This document shows, piece by piece, positions 1 to 8,666 of a DNA stretch of 64,000 nucleotides. The stretch comes from Hwanghaeella grinnelliae (GTDB taxonomy: Bacteria; Pseudomonadota; Alphaproteobacteria; UBA8366; Aestuariispiraceae). How positions within the stretch are numbered: the stretch's first letter is position 1; every line of letters begins with the position of its first letter. A program made the position numbers and the translations under genes. The DNA is taken from contig NZ_SADE01000002.1 of NCBI RefSeq assembly GCF_004005845.1, positions 1,178,421-1,242,420 on the forward strand, in the 5' to 3' direction. The notes beneath the pieces were generated by a model. The model searched no databases. It had not been told where the DNA came from and was given only the letters and a program-made list of their open reading frames with translations.

Positions 1-329
1 GGGTGGTTCCTCTTTCATATAACGGCAAAAGCGTTTCGGAAGAGGTCTCCTTTTCCGTCCTCGCCTTCTTCGCGGTTTTCATAGCCACCATCGCGGTCGT
101 CACGATCGGGTTGAGTTTCATGGGGCTGGATATCGTCACCGCCTATTCGGCGGCGGTCACGGCGATAACCAATGTCGGGCCCGGGCTTGGTAACGTCATC
201 GGACCGGCTGGGAATTTCGCCTCGCTGACGGACCCGGCGAAGGTTCTGCTGACGATCACGATGTTGGCCGGACGGTTGGAAGTCTTGGCCCTTTTGGTCG
301 CTTTCGACCGGGATTTCTGGCGCTACTGA
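1..329 (+). CDS. TrkH-family potassium uptake protein, C-terminal fragment
   Basis: The reading frame is open from the window edge, so the gene starts upstream and only about 108 C-terminal residues are visible. They contain two hydrophobic stretches and the signature NVGPGLG followed by GPAGNF, which match the last pore loop (selectivity filter region) of TrkH/KtrB potassium transporters. The ending LAGRLEVLALLV...FW is the usual TrkH C-terminus. TrkH forms the membrane channel subunit of the Trk K+ uptake complex with cytoplasmic TrkA, which is not in the window. The gene is functionally separate from the catabolic cluster to its right. Confidence 0.9.
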   Translation, partial: VVPLSYNGKSVSEEVSFSVLAFFAVFIATIAVVTIGLSFMGLDIVTAYSAAVTAITNVGPGLGNVIGPAGNFASLTDPAKVLLTITMLAGRLEVLALLVAFDRDFWRY

Positions 330-392
330 TCGCCGTTGCGGTCAAGCGACCCGACCGTTTGATTGTCCCGACTCTTGTCAGTAACCGTCAAA

Positions 393-404
393 CTGGGCAT
401 CTAG
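393..404. promoter_or_regulatory. Weak operator-like sequence upstream of the MarR gene
   Basis: CTGGGCATCTAG matches 8 of 12 positions of the TTAGACATCTAA operator candidate found before the TAXI gene, with an almost intact right half-site (ATCTAG). It lies 35 bp upstream of the MarR start codon, where an autoregulatory site would be expected. The left half is poor, so this is only a suggestion. Confidence 0.25.
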
Positions 405-438
405 GGTTCTTTCCGGCGTAAAGAAGGCGGAGTATCCG

Positions 439-990
439 GTGGCGCAAAACAAGGCGAATGAGGCAAAGGGGGAAGACCATTCCCAAATTGTCGAACGGCC
501 CGCGGAGCATCTTGAAGATGATCGCATGGCCCACCTCATCCGTTATGTGGCGCGGGGGCTGACACGGTCGCTTCAAATGCGACTTGCGGAGCATGACCTG
601 CAATTCGGATTGTGGGTCTATCTGCGTATCCTCTGGGACAATGACGGTCTGACCCAACGGGAATTGAGCGACCGCGCCGGGCTTATGCAGTCGACGACCC
701 ATACCGCGTTGGCGAAGCTTGAGGCAAAAGGATATGTGACGCGCGAGCATCCCGACGGCGACCGGAAGAAGCGCATCGTTCAGCTGACCCCTACCGGTCG
801 GGCGATCCGTAATGTCCTGGAGCCCTTGGCCGAGGAAGTGAACGAAACCGCGATGACGGGCATCTCGGCGGAGCAAACAGAATTGCTGCGCGGCGCGCTT
901 CTGAAAATGGCGGTCAATCTGGACAAGGACGAGGAGCAAGCGCTCCTCGCCGGCCAAAAGGTCCCGCCGACCCGATTGCCGAACATCTAG
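439..990 (+). CDS. MarR-family transcriptional regulator
   Basis: 183 residues with a GTG start. The winged helix-turn-helix lies at about residues 60-135: a helix ending LTQRELSDRAGL, a recognition helix around QSTTHTALAKLEAKGYV and the wing DGDRKKRIVQLTPTG. All are typical of MarR/SlyA dimeric repressors that bind short palindromes and are released by aromatic or phenolic ligands. The N-terminal 30 residues are charged and probably disordered; an ATG at 526 is a possible later start. It sits convergent to the Rieske oxygenase gene, beside a phthalate-like catabolic cluster whose control regions carry TTAGAYATCTAA palindromes. It is therefore the best candidate local repressor (inference). 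Confidence 0.9.
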   Translation: MAQNKANEAKGEDHSQIVERPAEHLEDDRMAHLIRYVARGLTRSLQMRLAEHDLQFGLWVYLRILWDNDGLTQRELSDRAGLMQSTTHTALAKLEAKGYVTREHPDGDRKKRIVQLTPTGRAIRNVLEPLAEEVNETAMTGISAEQTELLRGALLKMAVNLDKDEEQALLAGQKVPPTRLPNI

Positions 991-1029
991 CAGGCGCTTT
1001 TCACGCCCGCTTTGGGGTGGTGGGGGCGG

Positions 1030-2307
1030 CTATTCCGCCGCCACAGACCCGGCCACCTTCGTCCGCCAATCCACGGTTTTGGGTAAGACTTCCTGATAGG
1101 AATGAATCGACACGCGGGGCGGCACGTCTTCGCCGATGCCCAGCGCCTTGCCCGTCGCTTCCATGTCTTGCGCCGCATCCACCATCAGGCGCCGGAATTC
1201 CACAATCGCCAAATCCGATGCGCCCAGAATATCCCGGCTGCGATCGACGATCGGGCCCATGCCGACCCACATGGCGATATCCTGGTTCGGAATCCCCTTG
1301 ATGCCGGTCATGTTGCCGTCTTTCATCAAAGCGCGGTCCTGCAGGAAGTTGTTTTCCAAGCAGCGCACCGGACTCCAGTCCGGGTTCAAGTCGACGCCGG
1401 GTTCCGCCGCGCAGAAACGCCGCCAGTCATCGGTTTTGATGCAGGTTTCCGGGTTGCCCCAGGCGATGAAGTAGAAATAGCTGTGGGTATCGTCCATCGG
1501 CACAATGACGGAGGCCACATTGTAAAGATTGTTGGGCGGGATCAGCGAGACGAAGGGCGCGATGTATTCCGTGACGCGGATATAGTCGTGGCTCGCGGCG
1601 TTTTTGATCGGCCGGCGGATGGCTGCGTAGTGGAAGCCATACGGGGTGCGTTCAATCTGCAAGCGCGGCGACTTGTCCGTGGAGGGGCGGTACCAGCTTT
1701 GGTCATCCGCTTCCGCCGCCGAAACCTTGGCCGGCTTCATGTCGGAAAAGTGCAGGGAGGAAGAATGCGCGGAGTCGATCTGCCCTTCCTGGATCTGCGC
1801 CCAATTGCAGGGGATGGCGATCTTCAGGATGCTGACCTGGTCGTCTTCGCTCTGCGCGAAGGGCGGCGGGTCGAATTCCGGCATGTCTTTTTCGTCACCC
1901 AGATAGGTCCAGACGAAGCCACCGCTTTCCCGCACCGGATAGCTGCGGTGTTTGACCTTTTCCTTCAGGGTGCTTTCCGGGGGTTCGGACGCCATCTCCG
2001 TCACCGTACCGGTCACATCGATTTTCCACCCATGATACAGGCAGCGCAGCCCGCAATCTTCGTTCCGGCCCAGCGCCAACAGGGCATGGCGGTGGGGACA
2101 ATAGCCGTCCAATACGCCCAGGCGCCCTTCCGTATCGCGGAAGGCGACAAGCTCCTCGCCCAGGATGCGAAGCCGCACGGGGGTTCCGTCGGGCTCGGCC
2201 ACTTCTTCGGACATGCAGACAGGAATCCAATGACGGCGCATCAGCCGGCCCATGGGCGCCTCGCCTTCGACCCGGCACAGCAGCTCGTTTTCCTCCTGTG
2301 TTAGCAT
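1030..2307 (-). CDS. Rieske non-haem iron ring-hydroxylating oxygenase, large subunit (phthalate 4,5-dioxygenase type)
   Basis: 425 residues. The Rieske [2Fe-2S] centre is CPH at residues 70-72 and CLYH at 89-92. The mononuclear iron site follows in the pattern D178-x2-H181-x4-H186 (IDSAHSSSLH). Length and layout fit the phthalate 4,5-dioxygenase / Pht3 group of oxygenases that need no small subunit and draw electrons from a PDR-type reductase, which is encoded divergently next door. Start choice: an ATG at 2319 lies inside the ribosome-binding sequence, whereas the ATG at 2307 has GGAGG five bases upstream and is preferred. The expected reaction is cis-dihydroxylation of an aromatic carboxylate by the cytoplasmic enzyme; the exact substrate cannot be read from the sequence. 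Confidence 0.88.
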   Translation of the reverse strand: MLTQEENELLCRVEGEAPMGRLMRRHWIPVCMSEEVAEPDGTPVRLRILGEELVAFRDTEGRLGVLDGYCPHRHALLALGRNEDCGLRCLYHGWKIDVTGTVTEMASEPPESTLKEKVKHRSYPVRESGGFVWTYLGDEKDMPEFDPPPFAQSEDDQVSILKIAIPCNWAQIQEGQIDSAHSSSLHFSDMKPAKVSAAEADDQSWYRPSTDKSPRLQIERTPYGFHYAAIRRPIKNAASHDYIRVTEYIAPFVSLIPPNNLYNVASVIVPMDDTHSYFYFIAWGNPETCIKTDDWRRFCAAEPGVDLNPDWSPVRCLENNFLQDRALMKDGNMTGIKGIPNQDIAMWVGMGPIVDRSRDILGASDLAIVEFRRLMVDAAQDMEATGKALGIGEDVPPRVSIHSYQEVLPKTVDWRTKVAGSVAAE

Positions 2308-2326
2308 CTTTGCCTCCATTTTATTA

Positions 2327-2338
2327 TTAGATATCTAA
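2327..2338. promoter_or_regulatory. Perfect palindromic operator candidate TTAGATATCTAA
   Basis: A 12-bp perfect palindrome lies in the gap between the divergent oxygenase (start 2307) and reductase (start 2422) genes, where one repressor could control both. MarR-family proteins bind palindromes of this size. A second copy with one base changed occurs at 5661-5672 before the TAXI-TRAP genes. The MarR gene at 439-990 is the obvious candidate binder (inference). Confidence 0.6.
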
Positions 2339-2421
2339 CAAAAACTTCTAGCGTGTTTTGGGAATGCCGTCTAGTCTCATCGTCCGGACGTTAAGAAGCC
2401 TCAAGAACAATAGGGTGGCGA

Positions 2422-3357
2422 ATGTTGGATCTGACGATCCGCGGGAAACGCATTCTCGCGGAGGGCATTTATGAATTCGAGCTGGTTTCCGCCGATGGAA
2501 GCGACCTGCCGGCGTTTACGGCGGGCGGTCATTTGCCGATCGAAACGCCGTCCGGCGCAATGCGGCAATACTCCCTGTCGAACGACCCGTCGGAACGCGA
2601 CCGTTATGTCATCGGGGTGAAACTGGAGCCCGAGGGTCGTGGCGGATCGCGGTCGATGATTGAGGAGACGGCGGAAGGCGACAGGTTAAAATCCCTGGAG
2701 CCCGCCAATGATTTCCCGTTGGAAGAGGCGCCGTCCTATATTCTGGTCGCGGGCGGCATCGGCATCACGCCGATCCTGGCCATGGCCCGTGCGCTGACCG
2801 CACAGGGCAAACCGTTCCAATTGATCTATTGCACCCGGTCGCCGGAACTCACCGCCTATCGCGATGAGCTGACATCCGGCGATATCGCGGGAGAGATCAC
2901 GATACATCACGACGATGGCGACCCGGACAAGGTCTATGATTTCTGGGACCTGTTCGAGACACCCACCAAGGCGCATATCTATTGCTGCGGGCCCAAGCCG
3001 CTGTTGGAGGAGGTTCTGGGCGTCACAGGCCATTGGCCCGCCAATGCCGTCCATTTCGAAGACTTCAAACCGGTCGAGATGTTCCGCGCCGCCGATGTCG
3101 CTTTCGATGTCACCTTGTCGAAAACTGGGACCACCGTTTCCGTGCCGGTCGGGTCGACCATTCTGGATGCCCTCCGCGGCGCCGGGGTCAAAACGCCCAG
3201 TTCCTGTGAAAGCGGCACCTGCGGTACCTGCAAGACCAAATATCTGTCCGGCAATGTCGACCATCGCGACCTAGTCTTGATGCCGGAAGAGAAGGCGGAC
3301 AAGATCATGATCTGTGTGTCGCGGGCGGATGAAGAGGGGCTTGTCCTTGACCTCTGA
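2422..3357 (+). CDS. PDR/VanB-family oxygenase reductase (FMN, NAD, plant-type [2Fe-2S])
   Basis: 311 residues. The flavin-binding motif RQYSLSN is at 48-54, the nucleotide-binding motif GGIGITP at 111-117, and a C-terminal plant-type ferredoxin domain has C262, C267, C270 and C298. The order flavin, NAD, ferredoxin is that of phthalate dioxygenase reductase and VanB. These pass electrons from NAD(P)H to the Rieske centre of a partner oxygenase, here the divergent gene ending at 1030. AGGG lies ahead of the ATG. Its end overlaps the start of the following dehydrogenase, so the two are probably co-translated. Confidence 0.9.
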   Translation: MLDLTIRGKRILAEGIYEFELVSADGSDLPAFTAGGHLPIETPSGAMRQYSLSNDPSERDRYVIGVKLEPEGRGGSRSMIEETAEGDRLKSLEPANDFPLEEAPSYILVAGGIGITPILAMARALTAQGKPFQLIYCTRSPELTAYRDELTSGDIAGEITIHHDDGDPDKVYDFWDLFETPTKAHIYCCGPKPLLEEVLGVTGHWPANAVHFEDFKPVEMFRAADVAFDVTLSKTGTTVSVPVGSTILDALRGAGVKTPSSCESGTCGTCKTKYLSGNVDHRDLVLMPEEKADKIMICVSRADEEGLVLDL

Positions 3358-4528
3358 TTCCCCCATCCGTGTCGGCGTCGCTGGGCTGGGGCGGGCCTTC
3401 GTCCTGACCTTGCCGAGTTTCAAAGCGGACCCGCGCGTGACGCTGGTGGCCTGTGCCGCGCCGCGTCAGGATTCGCGCGACACGTTCGTCCAGGAATTCG
3501 GCGGCACGGCCTATGCAACGGTGGAGGAACTCTGTGCCGACCCGGCGGTGGAAGCGATCTACATCGCCACCCCGCACCAGATGCATCGTGCGCATGCGGA
3601 AGCCGCCTTGCGTGCCGGAAAACATGTGCTGGTCGACAAGCCGCTTTGCGTTTCCATGGCCGACGCGCTGGCCATTGCCGAAACAGCGGAAAAGACGGGT
3701 CGGCATGTTATCGTCGGCCCCAGCCACAGTTTTGACCTGCCGGTGCTGAAAACCCTGGAGCTGATTGAAAGCGGTGCCTATGGCCGTGTCAGGATGATCC
3801 ATGCCTTGAACTTCACCGATTTCCTGTACCGGCCGCGCCGGCCTGAGGAATTGGTCACCGACGAGGGGGGCGGCGTCGTCTTCAGCCAGGGGGTGCACCA
3901 GGTCGATATCGTCCGGCTTCTGGGCGGTGGCATGGCCGCAAGCTTGCGGGCCTCGACAGGTCAATGGGACGCGGACCGGCCCACAGAATGTGCCTATGCG
4001 GCGCACATGACCTTTGAAGGTGGCGCCTTCGCCAGTCTGACCTATTCCGGCTTCGCCCATTTTGACAGCAACGAGTATTGCGGATGGTCTGGCGAGCTTG
4101 GTCATACGGTCGACCCGCGGAATTACGGCGCGGCCCGCCGCGCGTTGATGGGCATGGACGATCCATCGGCGGAAGTGCGGTTGAAAGCGGAACGGACTTT
4201 CGGTTCCTCTAGCGCATTGCCTTGGCCCAGCGAGAACGAGCATTTCGGTCCGGTGATCGTCAGTTGTGACCACGCCGATCTGCGGCTGACACCTTTGGGC
4301 ATCTGGGTATACGGCCATACCAACAAGGAATTCATTAAGGTACCGGTGGGCCCTGTTCCCCGCCGGGGCGTCTTCGACGCCTTGTGGGCGGCGGTCCGCG
4401 AAAACATGGCCGCCGTTCAGGATGCCCGCTGGGGCGCGGCGAGCCTTGAGGTCTGCCACGGCATTCTGACATCGGCGCGCGAAGGGCGCGAAATCACCTT
4501 CGAGCATCAAGTGCCGGTTCGGCGCTGA
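3347..4528 (+). CDS. Gfo/Idh/MocA-family oxidoreductase, probable aromatic cis-dihydrodiol dehydrogenase
   Basis: About 393 residues. The N-terminal Rossmann motif is GVAGLGRA, a lysine motif DKP (in place of the commoner EKP) follows near residue 100, and the catalytic-type histidine lies in FSQGVHQVD. In phthalate pathways the dihydrodiol dehydrogenase (Pht4, CbaC) belongs to this family, not to the short-chain dehydrogenases. That fits the oxygenase and reductase before it and the decarboxylase-like gene after it. The proposed start is TTG at 3347, inside the end of the reductase gene, eight bases after GAGGGG; ATG 3329 and GTG 3314 are alternatives. Predicted reaction: NAD-dependent rearomatisation of the dihydrodiol (inference from context). 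Confidence 0.78.
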   Translation: MTSDSPIRVGVAGLGRAFVLTLPSFKADPRVTLVACAAPRQDSRDTFVQEFGGTAYATVEELCADPAVEAIYIATPHQMHRAHAEAALRAGKHVLVDKPLCVSMADALAIAETAEKTGRHVIVGPSHSFDLPVLKTLELIESGAYGRVRMIHALNFTDFLYRPRRPEELVTDEGGGVVFSQGVHQVDIVRLLGGGMAASLRASTGQWDADRPTECAYAAHMTFEGGAFASLTYSGFAHFDSNEYCGWSGELGHTVDPRNYGAARRALMGMDDPSAEVRLKAERTFGSSSALPWPSENEHFGPVIVSCDHADLRLTPLGIWVYGHTNKEFIKVPVGPVPRRGVFDALWAAVRENMAAVQDARWGAASLEVCHGILTSAREGREITFEHQVPVRR

Positions 4529-4574
4529 TCAACCGGAACAATTTGCAAAAAGAACGATTGGTTAGGGAGAAGAC

Positions 4575-5567
4575 ATGTCGAAGTTACGCCTTTCAATCGC
4601 CATGGGCGATTACGACCGGACACGCGCGATCTATGACGGGCGCGTTCAGATCGACGGCATCGACCCGGCCTGCATGCTTCAAGTGCCGGAGGAGATGTTC
4701 TTCCGCGCCTTTCGCCACCACGCCTACGATGTTTCGGAAATTTCGTTTTCCTCCTACGTCGTTAGTCTGACCAGGCCGGATCCGCATTATGTGGCCATAC
4801 CCGTCTTCCTGAGCCGCGCTTTCCGGCACACCTCGATCTACGTCAACAAGGATGCCGGCATTTCCAAGCCGGAAGACCTGAAGGGACGCAAGATCGGCAT
4901 CGCCGAATATCAATTGACGGCGAATGTCTGGGCCCGTGCCATCCTGCAGGACGATTACGGTGTCGCACCGTCGGATGTGGACTGGATTCGCGGCGGCATG
5001 GACACGCCCGGCCGGCCGGAAAAGTTGAAAATAGATTTGCCCCCGGATGTGCGCGTCACCCCCGCGCCGGAGGGCGCGACCCTGAACGCCATGCTGGCGG
5101 AAGGGGGTATCGACGCGTTCATCGGTCCGCGCGCGCCGCGCTCTTTCCAGGAAGGCGACACGCGTGTCGGCCGTCTGTTCGACGATACGGTCACCGTGGC
5201 GGAAGACTACTATCGGCGCACCAAACGCTTTCCGATCATGCACTTGCTTGGCGTGCGCCGTAGCCTGACGGCAGAACATCCCTGGATTCCGGGCGCCTTG
5301 CTGAAGGCCTTCGCGGAAGCGAAACGCATTTCGCAGGACGCGCTAGACGATACCTCGGCCACGAAAGTGACCATGCCGTTTGTTGAGGACACGCTGCACC
5401 GGGCGCGCAGCTTGATCGGCCCTGATTTCTGGTCTTATGGCGTCGGCGCCAACCGGGACATCCTGGATTACTTCCTGGAACAGCATCACCGGCAGGGATT
5501 GTCGACACGGCGCGTGGCTGTGGATGAGCTGTTCCATCCATCCACGCAGGAATCGTTCAGCCTCTGA
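4575..5567 (+). CDS. 4,5-dihydroxyphthalate decarboxylase-like protein (Pht5 family)
   Basis: 330 residues with a GGGAG ribosome-binding site. The opening MSKLRLSIAMGDYDRT and the segment PVFLSRAFRHTSIYVN are characteristic of the 4,5-dihydroxyphthalate decarboxylase family, which has a periplasmic-binding-protein fold. There is no signal peptide, so it is cytoplasmic, as an enzyme should be. In phthalate catabolism the family converts 4,5-dihydroxyphthalate to protocatechuate. Oxygenase, reductase, dehydrogenase and decarboxylase thus form the whole upper pathway in order. Family members outside true phthalate clusters are often annotated this way without proof, so the substrate is open. Confidence 0.8.
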   Translation: MSKLRLSIAMGDYDRTRAIYDGRVQIDGIDPACMLQVPEEMFFRAFRHHAYDVSEISFSSYVVSLTRPDPHYVAIPVFLSRAFRHTSIYVNKDAGISKPEDLKGRKIGIAEYQLTANVWARAILQDDYGVAPSDVDWIRGGMDTPGRPEKLKIDLPPDVRVTPAPEGATLNAMLAEGGIDAFIGPRAPRSFQEGDTRVGRLFDDTVTVAEDYYRRTKRFPIMHLLGVRRSLTAEHPWIPGALLKAFAEAKRISQDALDDTSATKVTMPFVEDTLHRARSLIGPDFWSYGVGANRDILDYFLEQHHRQGLSTRRVAVDELFHPSTQESFSL

Positions 5568-5625
5568 TTTATAGGGGCGTAGACAAAGGGAGCGATCAAC
5601 CGGCGCCGATCCGTCAAATGCTCAT

Positions 5626-5653
5626 TTGACAGTGTTTCGGGAAGGGCTGTACT
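5626..5653 (+). promoter_or_regulatory. Candidate sigma-70 promoter of the TAXI-TRAP genes
   Basis: A perfect -35 hexamer TTGACA (5626-5631) is followed after 16 bases by TGTACT (5648-5653), a 4/6 match to the -10 consensus. The predicted transcription start falls at about 5660, directly at the operator-like TTAGACATCTAA. This is a classic arrangement for repression. Confidence 0.5.
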
Positions 5654-5660
5654 CTCTTTG

Positions 5661-5672
5661 TTAGACATCTAA
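5661..5672. promoter_or_regulatory. Second copy of the operator candidate, TTAGACATCTAA
   Basis: Differs at one base from the perfect palindrome at 2327-2338. It lies 8 bases downstream of the candidate -10 hexamer and 70 bases upstream of the TAXI start codon, so a bound repressor would block promoter clearance. It links the importer to the oxygenase genes in one proposed regulon. Confidence 0.55.
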
Positions 5673-5742
5673 GAATAATTGTCGGGCATACCGGCTTAAA
5701 AGGCGAAACGGCACATCAAGTGCTTCGTATAGGGAGGAAAAA

Positions 5743-6738
5743 ATGACCAATAAACTCAAGAGTATCTTTGTGGCTGCATCCGTTCTGGCGGGCGTGGCGA
5801 TGCCGCTGCAGTCTGCCCATGCGGAATACAATCTGACCCTGTGTGGTGCCAGCCCGGGCGGTTTGTGGTCGCTGCTGGGCGCAGGCGTGGATGCCGCTGT
5901 GAAAGCATCTTTTCCCGGATCGACGGTGACATATCAGACATCCGGTGGCGGTTTCGCGAATGTCATGCAGATCGATCAGAAAAAGTGCGACCTTGCCATC
6001 ATTCATGATGCGGAAGTGAAAGCCGCCCGTGCCGGGCAGGCGCCGTTCTCCGCGCCGATCGACAGCATGCGTTCCGTCGCCGTCATGTATACCTGGGCGC
6101 CGATGCAGTTGCTGTTCAACAAGGAATTCGCGGACGAGCACGGCATAAATACGATGGAAGACATCGCGGCCAAGAAGGTGCCGGTAAACATTCTGCTCAA
6201 CAAAAAAGGCAATGTGGCCAGCGACGTCGGGGCCTCGATGCTGACCGCCGCGGGTGCCTCTCCGGAAATGATCGATGACTGGGGCGGCAGCGTCACATAT
6301 GCCGCATCGAAGGAACAAGGCGAATTGATGCGGGACCGTCGCGCCGACGTCATCCTCAACTCGCTTTTCGTCAATCACGGCTCCATCCGTGAACTGGCCA
6401 ACGCCATTGACCTGAAACTGGTGCCGGTGACAAAAGCGACGGCGGACACGGTTGCCGATGAATGGACCATTGGCACGTTCACGATCCCAGGCGGTTCCTA
6501 TCCCTGGGCGCCGGACGATACGATGACCGTCACGCTCTCCGCCCAGCTCTTCGTGAACGCGGACGCCGATCCCGCCATGGTCAAGGACGTGACAACGGCG
6601 CTTATCGACCATGCCGACAAGGTCAGCGGTGTGCACAAGGCCATGAAGGCGCTGGATGCGGAATTGATGGCGACGGCATCTGCCGCGCCGTACCATCCCG
6701 CCGCCGAAGAGGTCTATAAGGCCAAGGGCCTCCGCTAA
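5743..6738 (+). CDS. TAXI-family TRAP transporter substrate-binding protein
   Basis: 331 residues. A signal peptide (positive start MTNKLK, hydrophobic core, cleavage after SAHA at about residue 27) sends it to the periplasm. The mature start NLTLCGASPGGLWSLLGAGV and the motif TSGGGFANV are typical of TAXI (TRAP-associated extracytoplasmic immunogenic) binding proteins, which feed a fused TRAP permease. The ribosome-binding site AGGGAGG is strong. The next gene encodes that permease, and a hairpin between them may make the binding protein more abundant. The likely ligand is the aromatic or other carboxylate catabolised by the surrounding enzymes (inference). Confidence 0.88.
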   Translation: MTNKLKSIFVAASVLAGVAMPLQSAHAEYNLTLCGASPGGLWSLLGAGVDAAVKASFPGSTVTYQTSGGGFANVMQIDQKKCDLAIIHDAEVKAARAGQAPFSAPIDSMRSVAVMYTWAPMQLLFNKEFADEHGINTMEDIAAKKVPVNILLNKKGNVASDVGASMLTAAGASPEMIDDWGGSVTYAASKEQGELMRDRRADVILNSLFVNHGSIRELANAIDLKLVPVTKATADTVADEWTIGTFTIPGGSYPWAPDDTMTVTLSAQLFVNADADPAMVKDVTTALIDHADKVSGVHKAMKALDAELMATASAAPYHPAAEEVYKAKGLR

Positions 6739-6760
6739 GCACGGCAGGTATAGGGTTTCA

Positions 6761-6794
6761 GGGGCCGGTGCGCCGCGCCGGCCCCGGCCTTTTT
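6761..6794 (+). terminator. Intrinsic terminator-like hairpin between TAXI and TRAP permease genes
   Basis: GGGGCCGG (6761-6768) pairs with CCGGCCCC (6778-6785) around a 9-base loop, and a TTTTT run follows at 6790-6794. It lies 22 bases after the binding-protein stop codon and before the permease start. It is probably a partial terminator or 3' stabiliser that lowers permease expression relative to the binding protein. Confidence 0.6.
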
Positions 6795-6821
6795 ATCACT
6801 TCTTATTGCAGGAATTTTGAA

Positions 6822-8666
6822 TTGTCGCTCGTATCGATTGCCTTCGATACCGGGTTGCGGCGTAAGCTGACCGGTAAACTCGGAACAGGTGTGAAGGTTT
6901 TTGCCGCCGCGACTGCGGCCTGGACGGTCTATGCGGCCGGTTTCTCCCGGACCGATGTGTTGTCGCTGACCATCACTTTCCTGTCCTTGATGCTGGTTCT
7001 GACCTTTTTGCTGATCACCCCGACGGTGAAATCGAACCCGGCGAAATTGCCCTGGTTCGAATGGATCGGGGCGGGGCTGGCGCTTGCCGCCGGTGGGTAT
7101 TTTTTGACCCAGACCGAAAACATCGCTGTGCGCATCACCTTGCTGACACCGCTGTCGACCTATGACGTCGCCGCCGCCACGGCCATCATCCTTCTGTCGA
7201 TTGAGGCTATGCGCCGAACTGTCGGGCTGGGCCTGACGGCCATCGTTCTGCTGTTCATCGCCTATAATTTGTTCGGCGATCTACTCGGCGGCCCGATGGG
7301 ACATGGGGAGATCTCCTACACCCATTTCCTGGACATCATGGTTTTCACGACCGACGGGTTGTTCGGCGTGCCGCTGCGCGTGGCCGCGACTTATGCCTTT
7401 CTGTTCGTGATGTTCGGCACCGTCTTGGCGAAGACCGGCGGGTCGGATTTCTTCTTCGACATCGCGGCCAGCCTGACCGGTGGGACCAAGGGCGGTCCGG
7501 CAAAAATCGCGGTCATTTCTTCCGGCATGTATGGGACAATTTCCGGCAGCCCAACCTCCGACGTGGTAACGACCGGGTCGGTGACGATCCCGATGATGAA
7601 GCGGTTGGGCTACAGTTCGACCTTCGCGGGCGCGGTGGAAGTCGCGGCCTCCACCGGGGGAAGCCTGGTGCCGCCGGTGATGGGGGCGGCCGCCTTCATC
7701 ATGGCGGAATATACCAACATTGATTACCTCGACATCGCGCTGGCCGCCATTCTGCCCGCGATGCTCTACTACATCCCGATCTATCTACAGGTTCATCTGC
7801 GGGCCAGTAAGATCGGGCTGGAAGGGCTCGACCCCTCGCTGATACCGCCGGTGTTGGCGACATTGAAACGCGGCGGAATGTTTCTTGTACCGCTTGTGGT
7901 TATCACCTGGGCATTGGTCAATGGATATACGCCGACCTACGCGGCGATCTACGGCACAATGGCGGTCGTCGTCGTTTCCATGTTGCGGAAGGACACAAGA
8001 CTGACGCCTTCCCGGGTCTTCGACATCTTGGCCGATACCTGTGTGAAGACCGTTGCCGTTACCGGGGCATGCGCCGCGGCGGGACTGGTTATCGGCGGGA
8101 TTACCATGACGGGGCTCGCTTCCAAATTCGGTGTCCTCGTTTTCTTGATTTCGGGCGACAGTGTTCTGGTTTCGCTGATGGTCGCGGCCGGACTGACCCT
8201 GCTGCTGGGGCTCGGCATGCCGACGCCCAGCGCCTATATCCTGGCGGCGGTCCTGATCGCGCCGGTGATGCAGGACTTGGGCGTCGACCTGATGGCCGGG
8301 CATCTTTTCCTGCTCTATTTCGCCGTGATGTCGGCGCTTACCCCGCCGGTCGCGGTGGCGGCTTATGCGGCGAGCGCGCTTGCCGATGCGCCACCCTTGA
8401 AAATTGCGGCCCTTGCGGTTCGCATCGCCATTGGCGCCTTCCTTGTGCCTTTCGCCTTCGTACACGATCCGGCCCTTATCCTGCAGGGTACACCTTTTGA
8501 GATCGCCTCCGCCTTCATTCTCGTGGCGACGGGCCTTTCAATGGTGGTGGCGGCACAGGAAGGATATTTGAAAGGGCCGCTTACCGTGCCGATCCGGCTG
8601 ATGCTGTTTATCGCTGGGCTGTGCACCATTTTCTTAAGGCCTTACCTGTTTGGAGGTTTATCATGA
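6822..8666 (+). CDS. TRAP transporter fused permease (DctQ-DctM type)
   Basis: About 614 residues and strongly hydrophobic, with many predicted membrane spans. It has the DctM-type motifs GGSDFFFDIAASLTGG, SGSPTSDVVTTG and GLGMPTPSAY, and a shorter N-terminal part that replaces the separate DctQ subunit, as is usual for TAXI systems. It carries out Na+-coupled uptake across the inner membrane with the preceding periplasmic protein. Start: a TTG at 6822 preceded by AGGA is proposed; a GTG at 6768 lies inside the terminator hairpin and is less likely. The stop codon overlaps the next start as ATGA. Confidence 0.9.
   Translation: MSLVSIAFDTGLRRKLTGKLGTGVKVFAAATAAWTVYAAGFSRTDVLSLTITFLSLMLVLTFLLITPTVKSNPAKLPWFEWIGAGLALAAGGYFLTQTENIAVRITLLTPLSTYDVAAATAIILLSIEAMRRTVGLGLTAIVLLFIAYNLFGDLLGGPMGHGEISYTHFLDIMVFTTDGLFGVPLRVAATYAFLFVMFGTVLAKTGGSDFFFDIAASLTGGTKGGPAKIAVISSGMYGTISGSPTSDVVTTGSVTIPMMKRLGYSSTFAGAVEVAASTGGSLVPPVMGAAAFIMAEYTNIDYLDIALAAILPAMLYYIPIYLQVHLRASKIGLEGLDPSLIPPVLATLKRGGMFLVPLVVITWALVNGYTPTYAAIYGTMAVVVVSMLRKDTRLTPSRVFDILADTCVKTVAVTGACAAAGLVIGGITMTGLASKFGVLVFLISGDSVLVSLMVAAGLTLLLGLGMPTPSAYILAAVLIAPVMQDLGVDLMAGHLFLLYFAVMSALTPPVAVAAYAASALADAPPLKIAALAVRIAIGAFLVPFAFVHDPALILQGTPFEIASAFILVATGLSMVVAAQEGYLKGPLTVPIRLMLFIAGLCTIFLRPYLFGGLS

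Noticed and set aside
357-393. GTTTGA...TCAAAC inverted repeat after the TrkH-like gene as a terminator
   Set aside because: The arms are only 6 bp, the loop is 25 bases and no T-run follows.
1102-2304. Long plus-strand open frame opposite the Rieske oxygenase gene
   Set aside because: It is antisense to a gene with intact Rieske and iron-site motifs and has no recognisable motif itself; high GC content opens such frames.
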